NCBI RefSeq assembly: GCF_023701485.1
Contig: NZ_JAMQBK010000060.1
Location: 370,460 to 434,459 of the forward strand
Reading direction: 5' to 3'
Source: Aporhodopirellula aestuarii
GTDB lineage: Bacteria; Planctomycetota; Planctomycetia; Pirellulales; Pirellulaceae
DNA length: 64,000 nucleotides
In this document: positions 9,156-16,356 of the stretch, piece after piece
Position numbering within the stretch: position 1 is the first letter of the stretch
Layout: every line of letters starts with the position of its first letter
The notes under the pieces: model-generated
What the model saw: only the letters and a program-made list of their open reading frames with translations
The model's database searches: none
What the model was told of the DNA's origin: nothing
Translations under genes and position numbers: made by a program

Positions 9156-9941
9156 TTACCAAGTCGGGGTCGTTTTGTTCATGAAGGCATCAATGCCTTC
9201 GCCTGCTGTTTCGGTCGTGCATGCGGTCGCACTGTCGGCGGCGGCCGCAGCGATTTGGGTCAACATCGTTTCCCCGATGCTCTCATTGATCAAACGTTTT
9301 GTCGCCTGGATCGCCTGCGGAGAACCCTGCGATGATTCATTCGCCCATCGGGCGGCGATCGTCTCGATATCCTCTGACGCGACCGGAGGTTGGCAGAGCA
9401 GTCCGGCGCGGTCGGCCTCCTCGGCGGATAGCGGTATTCCGGTCAAACTCATCTTTGCCGAAAGCGAGGTGCCGGCCCGGAATGACAGCAGCGCCGCGGT
9501 GATCCCGCCGACAAGACCGTGACGAACGGCACCCGCCGAAAATGTTGCTCGTTGCGAAGCAACAATCATGTCACAGGACAAAGAAATGGCAAACCCGGCA
9601 CCCATTGCCGGCCCATCGACGGTCGCGATCAGGGGCTTTGGAAACCGTAATAGGGCTTCACAAAGTTCTGCCAAACGTCGCCAGTATTCAAACCACTGTT
9701 GCAATTGTTCTTGTTCGGGCAACGAGCGGATTTCATGCAGGACGGATAAGTCAACGCCGCTGCAAAAGGTAGGACCGGTCGAGGAGAGAATGACGGAGCG
9801 GATTCGCGGCTCTTGATGCATTTCATCGAGTCCCTGGTGGATATCGGCCATCAGCCGAGGACTCAACGCACCATGTTTTTCAGGGCGATCGATTACCAAG
9901 GTCGCTACGGAACCGTTGGTTTTGACTTCAAGATGTTGCAT
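9156..9941 (-). CDS. Enoyl-CoA hydratase/isomerase (crotonase) family protein lacking both catalytic glutamates
   Basis: A 261-residue crotonase-fold protein of normal length. The CoA-binding and oxyanion-hole features are recognisable (FCSGVDLS at 59-66, DGPAMGAGFAIS at 109-120). Aligned to the mammalian hydratase, the two catalytic Glu are replaced: the PE position reads GA (Ala138 in FSAGAVRHG) and the second is Lys163 (SAKMSLTG). It therefore probably does not hydrate enoyl-CoA; other crotonase reactions or a non-catalytic role are possible. It is first of a two-gene minus-strand unit with the solute-binding lipoprotein gene, a pairing without an obvious metabolic logic. Confidence 0.85.
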   Translation of the reverse strand: MQHLEVKTNGSVATLVIDRPEKHGALSPRLMADIHQGLDEMHQEPRIRSVILSSTGPTFCSGVDLSVLHEIRSLPEQEQLQQWFEYWRRLAELCEALLRFPKPLIATVDGPAMGAGFAISLSCDMIVASQRATFSAGAVRHGLVGGITAALLSFRAGTSLSAKMSLTGIPLSAEEADRAGLLCQPPVASEDIETIAARWANESSQGSPQAIQATKRLINESIGETMLTQIAAAAADSATACTTETAGEGIDAFMNKTTPTW

Positions 9942-10190
9942 GTCGCGGACGCGTGCGGTGGGAAAACAGACGAAAGTCTACATTCTAACGCTAACGCCTC
10001 AGTCACGCCCCGTGGGGTGATCTGCCGAACTGCTTAGGCCGGGGCGAGGACGCAGAAGATGCCGGAGCGGCGCAAACGCAAACCGGACGAAATCCAACGT
10101 GTTCCGATGCAAAAGCTGATGATGCGTCTGCCGCCCCGACAGTCAGCCCTTTGCTTGGATCCATCCCCAATGTGAGCAATATCCAAACTT

Positions 10191-10646
10191 TCAGGCCAGG
10201 TCGATTTGTTCATTCAGGGTGCAGATGTCGTAGACATAACCGATTCCGAACAGGCCACCGGTGAGCAGATAGATCACACCGGTAACGATTTTGCCCATGT
10301 AGAAACGATGCACCCCAAACACGCCGAGGAAAATCAACAGGACCCAAGCAACGCTGTAATCGGTTGCGCGGGGACGATACCTCCGCTCGGCTTCTTCTGA
10401 CATCGCGGGGATGAAGAAAAAGTCGACGATCCAGCCGATCAAAAAGAGGCCCCCGGTGAAAAACCAGAGCGCACCGGTGAGCGGTTTCCCAAAGTAGAAC
10501 CGGTGGGCGCCGGTGAATCCGATCACCCAAAACAGGTAGCCCAACAGGGCGGGATGCGTTGGATCCGCTGTGTTTGAAAATTGATCCCCATGGACATCTC
10601 GCGGCTGCGAGTAGGGGTTCGGATGCGAAGATTCGTAGGTTGCCAT
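10191..10646 (-). CDS. TM2-domain membrane protein with two TM2 units
   Basis: A 151-residue small membrane protein. Two copies of the TM2 hairpin are visible: LFWVIGFTGAHRFYFGKPLTG followed by FFTGGLFLIGWIVDFF (about residues 35-85), and LIFLGVFGVHRFYMGKIVTG followed by YLLTGGLFGIGYVYDI (about 100-145). Each unit has the family's G-x-H-R-F-Y turn between two hydrophobic spans. The N-terminus is polar (MATYESSHPNPYSQPRD) and cytosolic or periplasmic. The role of TM2 proteins in bacteria is not established. It is monocistronic. Confidence 0.9.
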   Translation of the reverse strand: MATYESSHPNPYSQPRDVHGDQFSNTADPTHPALLGYLFWVIGFTGAHRFYFGKPLTGALWFFTGGLFLIGWIVDFFFIPAMSEEAERRYRPRATDYSVAWVLLIFLGVFGVHRFYMGKIVTGVIYLLTGGLFGIGYVYDICTLNEQIDLA

Positions 10647-10733
10647 GAGACTGAGTGAGGTTGATATTGGAAGGTTCGTAAATTCGACTTTGGTATCAGG
10701 CGGGAATTCGGGCGAACCTAGGCGGCAGTTTTG

Positions 10734-10877
10734 TCATCGATTGAGGGGATTGTTGCAGTTTGTGTGCCGAAGTCCTTGTCCGAGCGCGATAATCAGGTTC
10801 GACATCGCTTCTACGGCGGGATTCGTTTCCCCGTCTCTGATCTTGGCAATGTGGGGAGGATAAACTTCGGTATTCAT
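10734..10877 (-). pseudogene. Possible remnant of an XRE-type helix-turn-helix gene
   Basis: An open stretch of 47 codons on the minus strand, starting at an ATG that overlaps the dnaE2 start, reads HIAKIRDGETNPAVEA followed by MSNLIIALGQGL. This matches the second half of an XRE/HTH_3 domain (the yIskIErGkrnPsle...La.aLgvsl consensus). The first two helices are missing because the upstream sequence is dnaE2. I read it as a 5'-truncated fossil; a chance resemblance is possible. Confidence 0.35.
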
Positions 10878-13800
10878 GCAATATGTCGAGCTCCACTGCC
10901 GCAGCAATTTTTCATTTCTCGAGGGTGCCTCGCACCCCGATGAATTGGTGCAGCGTGCGTCTGAACTCGGATATTCTGGCATTGCGATCACCGATCGTGA
11001 GTCCATCGCGGGTGTGGTGCGGGGGCATGCACCAGCCAAAGATCTCGGGCTGCAATACATCGTCGGGACGGAAATTCATCCACTCGATGCGCCGCCGATG
11101 GTCTTGTGGCCGACAGATCGGGCCGCCTACGGACGGATGTGTCGGTTGTTGTCGCTGGGCCGAATGAGGTGCGAGAAAGGTCGGTGTGAACTTCGCTTTG
11201 ACGATATCGCTGGGTTCGCCGACGGCATTTTGGCAGGTGTGATTGTCGACGCGGGGCTCGAGCGGCAACCTGGGGGAGGTTTTGACAGCGACAAGAGCAA
11301 CCGCACGCGGGCTTTTTTGCGAGGCCCGTTTCGCGAAGTTTTCAATGATCGCAATTATGTGTTGGCGTCTTTCCACCGCGGAGTGGACGATTGTGGCAAA
11401 GCCGCTTGGCTGCGTGATCTATCGATCGCGTGTGACGTTCCATTAGTCGCCAGCGGTGACGTGCGTTACCACACCGCTCAGCGAATGTTGCTGCACGATT
11501 GTGTGACCGCGATTGCGGCCGGAACAACAATCGATAGCGTCGTGGGTGAGCGACTGCGCAACAGCCAACACCATCTACGCAGCCTCGATGAAATCCGAGA
11601 GTTGTATCGAGACGTGCCTGACGCGATCGCGCGAACGATCGAAATCGCATCGCGTTGCCGGTTCAGCCTCGACGATCTTCGTTATGAGTATCCAATTGAA
11701 ATTGCTCCCGAGGGCATGACGCCGATCGAGCATCTCAAGCGACTCACGTGGGAGGGAGCGCAACAACGATGGCCCGAAGGTGTTTCGCAACGCGTGATCG
11801 AGATGTTGAGACACGAGGTCACGTTGATCGAGGAGTTGCACTACGAAGCCTATTTCCTGACGGTGTGGGACATGGTTCGTTTCGCCCGTTCTCGCAACAT
11901 CCTTTGCCAAGGCCGCGGGTCGGCGGCGAATTCAGCGGTTTGTTATTGCCTCGGCATCACGGCGGTCGATCCGACGCAGACCGATCTACTGTTCGAACGT
12001 TTCATCAGCCGAGAACGCAACGAAGCACCCGACATCGATGTCGATTTCGAACATCAGCGTCGCGAAGAAGTCCTGCAATATCTCTATGAAAAGTACGGTC
12101 GCGACCGAGCGGGCATGACGGCGACGGTGACGACCTATCGAGCCAAAAGTGCCATCCGCGAAGTTGGCAAAGCGCTCGGTGTCTCGCCTGACATTATCGA
12201 TGCGGTTGCCAAACTCGCTGGTAGTTTTGATCGCAATCCTGAGTTGCCTGATCGGTGCCGTGATGCGGGAATGGACCCCGATACACCGTTGGGGAAACGA
12301 TTTCTGTATCTCACCGAAACATTAATCGGGTTTCCTCGGCATTTATCGCAACACGTCGGCGGGATGGTGATGACGGCGGGGAATCTGTGTGAACTGTGCG
12401 TGACAGAGAACGCGGCGATGCCGGGCCGCAGTGTGATCCAGTGGGACAAAGACGACCTGGATGAACTCGGGATTTTGAAGGTCGACGTGCTTGCGTTGGG
12501 GATGTTGTCGGCGATTCGGCGATGTTTTGAGCTCGTCCGTGACCACCATGGCCATGAGCTGACGTTATCGACGTTGCCTGCCGATGACGAGGCGACGTAC
12601 GACATGATTTGCGCCGCCGATACGATGGGCGTTTTTCAAATCGAGAGTCGGGCGCAGATGAGTATGTTGCCACGACTGCGACCTCGCTGCTTTTATGATC
12701 TCGTGATTGAAGTGGCGATTGTCAGGCCGGGGCCGATCCAGGGAAATATGGTTCATCCGTTTCTCGCCGCACGTGAGAATCCCGAATGCGCTGTTTATCC
12801 CAACGAGGAGGTGCGACGTGTTCTCGAAAAAACATTGGGTGTCCCGATCTTTCAGGAACAGGCGATGCGTTTGGCCGTCGTCGCGGCAGGTTTTACGCCA
12901 GGCGAGGCGGATCAGTTGCGACGTGCCATGGCGGCGTGGCGGCGACCGGGAGTGATCGATAAGTTTCGGATCAAATTGATGGAAGGGATGAAAGCGAACG
13001 GTCTAGCAGACGAGTTCGCTGAACAGGTCTTTCATCAAATCCGCGGATTCGGCGAATATGGTTTCCCGGAATCTCACGCGGCGAGTTTTGCGTTGTTGGT
13101 TTACGCCTCGTGTTATCTCAAGTGTCACTATCCGGCAGCATTTTGCGCCGCGATTTTGGATAGCCAGCCGATGGGTTTTTATGCCCCGGCGCAGTTGATC
13201 GGCGACGCCCAGAAACATGGCGTGCGTGTGCATGGGGTCGACGTCAATCACAGCGATGTGCGGACCCGGTTGGTCGAGGATCCCAACCGCCCTGGTCCGG
13301 CGATTCGATTGGGACTGCAGATGATTCGAGGGTTGCCCGCGGCAGTGGCCGAGCGGATTTGTCGGGTGCGTGATGATGGGGGGGCGTATTCGGATTTGAA
13401 TGATCTGACGCAGAGGGCGGAACTGACCCGTTCCTGCATCGCGACACTCGCGGATGCCGACGCGTTGGCGTCGATTGCCAATGACCGTCGGGCGGCCGTT
13501 TGGCAATCGCTCGCGACCGATGAGGCGGCGACTTCGATGCCGTTGCTACAGATGCTCGAGCCGGATAACAGCGTGCCGGACGAGCTGGTGGCGATGTCAC
13601 CGATCGAGGAAGTCCATCGTGATTACCAGACGACGGGTTTGAGTTTGAAGGCACACCCGGTTTCGTTCATTCGCAGGCAGTTGCGAGAGCTCGGATGCCG
13701 ATCGGCGATCGAGTTGCCGGGGATCCGCGACGGACAACATGTGCGAGTCGCCGGGATCGTTTTGATGCGGCAGCGTCCCTCCACGGCGAAAGGCATCACG

Positions 13801-14016
13801 TTTGTCACGATCGAAGACGAAACAGGTGCGATGAATATGGTAATGTTTGCGGCTGTATGGAAACGCTTTTTCAAAATTGCCCGAGCCAGTAATGCTTGGA
13901 TTGTCGATGGTAAGCTGGAGAATCGCAAAGGTGTGATTCATGTGATCGTCGGTCGCGTCGAGGACCTCAGCGAGATGTTGCAGGACCTCCCCACCAAGAC
14001 TCGAGATTTTCGGTAG
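10876..14016 (+). CDS. dnaE2: Error-prone DNA polymerase III alpha subunit DnaE2
   Basis: A 1046-residue C-family DNA polymerase of the DnaE2 type, used in mutagenic translesion synthesis. An N-terminal PHP domain (YVELHCRSNFSFLEGASHP, ITDRES) comes first; the palm carries the catalytic PDIDVDF at residues 385-391 and GRGSAANSAVCYCLGI just before it; finger and tandem HhH regions follow; an OB-fold lies at the C-terminus (VRVAGIVLMRQRPSTAKG, FVTIEDETGAMNMVMF). The C-terminal clamp-binding extension of replicative DnaE is absent, as expected. A GGGAGGA lies 15 bases upstream of the ATG. The usual partners imuA and imuB are not nearby; the next gene, 6 bp downstream, is a PhyH-type dioxygenase. 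Confidence 0.96.
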   Translation: MQYVELHCRSNFSFLEGASHPDELVQRASELGYSGIAITDRESIAGVVRGHAPAKDLGLQYIVGTEIHPLDAPPMVLWPTDRAAYGRMCRLLSLGRMRCEKGRCELRFDDIAGFADGILAGVIVDAGLERQPGGGFDSDKSNRTRAFLRGPFREVFNDRNYVLASFHRGVDDCGKAAWLRDLSIACDVPLVASGDVRYHTAQRMLLHDCVTAIAAGTTIDSVVGERLRNSQHHLRSLDEIRELYRDVPDAIARTIEIASRCRFSLDDLRYEYPIEIAPEGMTPIEHLKRLTWEGAQQRWPEGVSQRVIEMLRHEVTLIEELHYEAYFLTVWDMVRFARSRNILCQGRGSAANSAVCYCLGITAVDPTQTDLLFERFISRERNEAPDIDVDFEHQRREEVLQYLYEKYGRDRAGMTATVTTYRAKSAIREVGKALGVSPDIIDAVAKLAGSFDRNPELPDRCRDAGMDPDTPLGKRFLYLTETLIGFPRHLSQHVGGMVMTAGNLCELCVTENAAMPGRSVIQWDKDDLDELGILKVDVLALGMLSAIRRCFELVRDHHGHELTLSTLPADDEATYDMICAADTMGVFQIESRAQMSMLPRLRPRCFYDLVIEVAIVRPGPIQGNMVHPFLAARENPECAVYPNEEVRRVLEKTLGVPIFQEQAMRLAVVAAGFTPGEADQLRRAMAAWRRPGVIDKFRIKLMEGMKANGLADEFAEQVFHQIRGFGEYGFPESHAASFALLVYASCYLKCHYPAAFCAAILDSQPMGFYAPAQLIGDAQKHGVRVHGVDVNHSDVRTRLVEDPNRPGPAIRLGLQMIRGLPAAVAERICRVRDDGGAYSDLNDLTQRAELTRSCIATLADADALASIANDRRAAVWQSLATDEAATSMPLLQMLEPDNSVPDELVAMSPIEEVHRDYQTTGLSLKAHPVSFIRRQLRELGCRSAIELPGIRDGQHVRVAGIVLMRQRPSTAKGITFVTIEDETGAMNMVMFAAVWKRFFKIARASNAWIVDGKLENRKGVIHVIVGRVEDLSEMLQDLPTKTRDFR

Positions 14017-14022
14017 AGATCC

Positions 14023-14772
14023 ATGAAGTTGATTGAACGCTACGGATATCGAATCCTCCGTGAGGTGGTGACTGAAGAAGATTGCGAGAGCATCGGTAGT
14101 GAGATCGTATCGATTTTGGCGTCGAACAAGGCGGGTCGAATTGAGAACCGGCAAGGCGGCGTCGTAGGCGGTCGAAACCTGATCGAACACGATTCGCTGT
14201 GGAAAGACTGGATTGCTAGTGATCGCATCACTCGTATGATCCGTGAGCACGTAGGCGCCAACGCGTGCGTGGTGCGGGTGCTGTTTTTTGACAAACCGCC
14301 CGGACAAGGCTGGGCGTTGTCGCTGCATCGAGACCGCACGATCGCGGTGAAGGAGCATCATGATCCTCCGACGCCATTTTCAAAGCCGACCTTGAAAGCG
14401 GGCGTGGCCCACGTGGAGGCGACCGACGAGGTGCTCGCCCGAATGTTGACGTTGCGGCTGCATCTCGATCCGATGAAAGCGGACAACGGAGCGGTCTTTG
14501 TGGTGCCGCGATCGCACATCGTGCCGTCGAAAACGATAGAGGATCCGACGAACGATCCGGCCGCCGAACAGTATGTGGGTGAGGAACCGCAAACGATTTT
14601 TTGCCGTGCGGGCGACGTGTTTGCGATGCGTCCTCTGCTGAGCCATGGGTCGCACTCATCGGATCCGAAAACGCAGCTCCAGCGTCGGGTTTTGCATCTC
14701 GAAATCGCCCCGCAGGATATCCTTCCGGAGCCATACCAATGGCACACGGCGAAGAAATTGGATTTCGGCTAA
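14023..14772 (+). CDS. Phytanoyl-CoA dioxygenase (PhyH) family protein
   Basis: A 249-residue iron(II)/2-oxoglutarate-dependent oxygenase. The facial triad is visible: His102 and Asp104 in LHRDR, and His208 in LSHGS; Arg222 in RRVLHLE is placed to bind 2-oxoglutarate. RLHLDPMKADNGAVFVVPRSH is the characteristic core strand pair. Members hydroxylate diverse small molecules; the substrate is unknown. The start lies 6 bp after the dnaE2 stop, so the two are almost certainly co-transcribed. A role in direct alkylation repair, by analogy with AlkB-type oxygenases, is conceivable but the protein is in the PhyH and not the AlkB family. Confidence 0.88.
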   Translation: MKLIERYGYRILREVVTEEDCESIGSEIVSILASNKAGRIENRQGGVVGGRNLIEHDSLWKDWIASDRITRMIREHVGANACVVRVLFFDKPPGQGWALSLHRDRTIAVKEHHDPPTPFSKPTLKAGVAHVEATDEVLARMLTLRLHLDPMKADNGAVFVVPRSHIVPSKTIEDPTNDPAAEQYVGEEPQTIFCRAGDVFAMRPLLSHGSHSSDPKTQLQRRVLHLEIAPQDILPEPYQWHTAKKLDFG

Positions 14773-14992
14773 GGCTGCCGGAACGGGCTGCGCCCATGGT
14801 CGCGACGTTCCGCCGCATTGCCGAATTCGCTGGAAATTCCGCAGTCGTCGAATCAGAAAAGGGCCGCTTGACATGGAAAAACGCTGTGCGGTGAACCGGT
14901 TCGCGGGCATCGCCGTACAGTTCGGGTGCCACGTTGAAGGCCTGTTTTTCTTCCGTCCCCGTTTCTCCCGCCGTTGAAAGGTTGACTTGCCG

Positions 14993-16204
14993 ATGCAAGA
15001 AGATTTACTCGGCTATCTGCTCGGTGCTCTTGAGCCTGACGAGATGCGTCGGGTGGAGCAGTGGTTGCGTGAGGACGCGGAAGCCAGACGTGAACTGGCG
15101 GAACTGGAACGTTTGCTCGAGCGTCTTGAGGAGGCGGACGACGCCGACGAGACACCCCCGATCGATCTGGTTTCGCGGACCCTCGCGAATCTCCCCCCTC
15201 TGCCGCCCTCGAGCGGCCCGTCAGGGGAAACAGAGTACGTGGATCACCTGTTCGAAGAGGTGGATGGCACCACGACGGAGCGAGAACGAATATTCGGGGA
15301 ACTGTCGCTCAGCAGCACGAGCGAAGGAGGTGGCGAGACGACGTGGAGTCTGCGCGATTGGGGAGCCTCGCTCACCGCCGCAGCGATTCTGGTCGCGATC
15401 TCCATTCCGCCGCTGCTCGAAGGCCGATTCGCCGCTCGCAAGGCGGCCTGTCAGGATCGCTTGCGAGAACTCGGCGTTGCAATGACGCAGTTCGCCAGTC
15501 GCAATGCACAGTCACGTTTGCCGTCGGTGGCTCCCGATGGATATCAAGCGTTCGCGGGCGTGTACGCACCCCGTTTGCAAGAGGCCGGGCTGCTCAGCAG
15601 TCCTGAGCAAACGTTTTGCCCCTCGATCGATCGTGACGAGCTTTGGGAAACAACCTGGGCCTCACAGTCGACGTTGACGCCGGCGATGGCCGAGACCAAG
15701 ACGCCGATGTTGGTGTCGTTGCGGATGCTCGACGAAGTTGGCCGTGAGTTGTCATTGGCCAGTGACGAGGCGTTGCGCGACGATAACGCGACCGATCGGA
15801 TGATGCGTGCGATTGAGCGACTGCGTTGGATTCAAATGACCGCTGGTGGGCATTTCGCCTACACGCTCGGAGTACGTGAGGGCGAGCATTTTTCTTCACC
15901 GCGTTTCCAAGGTCGATCCCAGTTTGCGGTAATGAGCGATGCGGCAATCACACGAGTCAATGTTCGTTCGAACAGCCTCGATGACCCTGCCTACCGCATG
16001 ACATTGTTGAGCCACGGTGGTCGTGGGATCAACGTTCTCTACGAAGACGGCCATGTCGGTTTCTTGCCGAGTGAATCCCTCGATCGCATTCCGGATAACC
16101 CGTTGGTCAATCACGACGGATTGATCGAAGCGGGAGTCACCATCGACGACGCGACGTTGGCGCCGAGTTGGCAGCCACCGTTTATCCGGGCTAACCAACG
16201 CTGA
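14993..16204 (+). CDS. Anti-sigma-factor-like membrane protein with DUF1559-like C-terminal part
   Basis: The frame opens with TTG at 14987, but the ATG at 14993 has a GAAAGG about 11 bases upstream and is preferred. Residues 1-60 (MQEDLLGYLLGALEPDEMRR, acidic helices after it) resemble the N-terminal cytoplasmic domain of anti-sigma factors, without the zinc ligands. A single membrane span is at about 122-142. The periplasmic part begins KAACQDRLRELGVAMTQFA, like the segment after the pilin helix in DUF1559 proteins, and ends with HGGRGINVLYEDGHVGFL, which resembles their H-X9-DG motif. It could hold a sigma factor at the membrane and sense the envelope. No sigma factor gene is adjacent. Confidence 0.75.
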   Translation: MQEDLLGYLLGALEPDEMRRVEQWLREDAEARRELAELERLLERLEEADDADETPPIDLVSRTLANLPPLPPSSGPSGETEYVDHLFEEVDGTTTERERIFGELSLSSTSEGGGETTWSLRDWGASLTAAAILVAISIPPLLEGRFAARKAACQDRLRELGVAMTQFASRNAQSRLPSVAPDGYQAFAGVYAPRLQEAGLLSSPEQTFCPSIDRDELWETTWASQSTLTPAMAETKTPMLVSLRMLDEVGRELSLASDEALRDDNATDRMMRAIERLRWIQMTAGGHFAYTLGVREGEHFSSPRFQGRSQFAVMSDAAITRVNVRSNSLDDPAYRMTLLSHGGRGINVLYEDGHVGFLPSESLDRIPDNPLVNHDGLIEAGVTIDDATLAPSWQPPFIRANQR

Positions 16205-16264
16205 TCTTTATCGATCAAGCTTGATCTGTGTGGCAACTGTTAATTACTGCGGGATTTCAAATGT

Positions 16265-16320
16265 AGCGGAACGGCGCAAGCCGTCCGGTTCCGCGTTACC
16301 GGACGGCTCACGCCGTAACG
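16265..16320. repeat. REP-like palindrome (ggaacggcg family)
   Basis: Two arms, agcggaacggcgcaagccgt and the matching accggacggctcacgccg, form an imperfect inverted repeat separated by a short loop. It sits between the converging ends of the anti-sigma-like gene and dsbD. The same palindrome family recurs at 29377-29690, 58289-58344 and 63207-63264, always beyond gene 3' ends, suggesting a bidirectional terminator or REP-type element. Confidence 0.75.
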
Positions 16321-16356
16321 TTAAAACACCTTGAAAGCAATTGACGGCTGGGGCCG

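Noticed and set aside
8018-9941. A complete iron ABC importer locus
   Set aside because: Only the binding lipoprotein is present; neighbours are a crotonase-fold gene and the pseudopilin gene, with no permease or ATPase.
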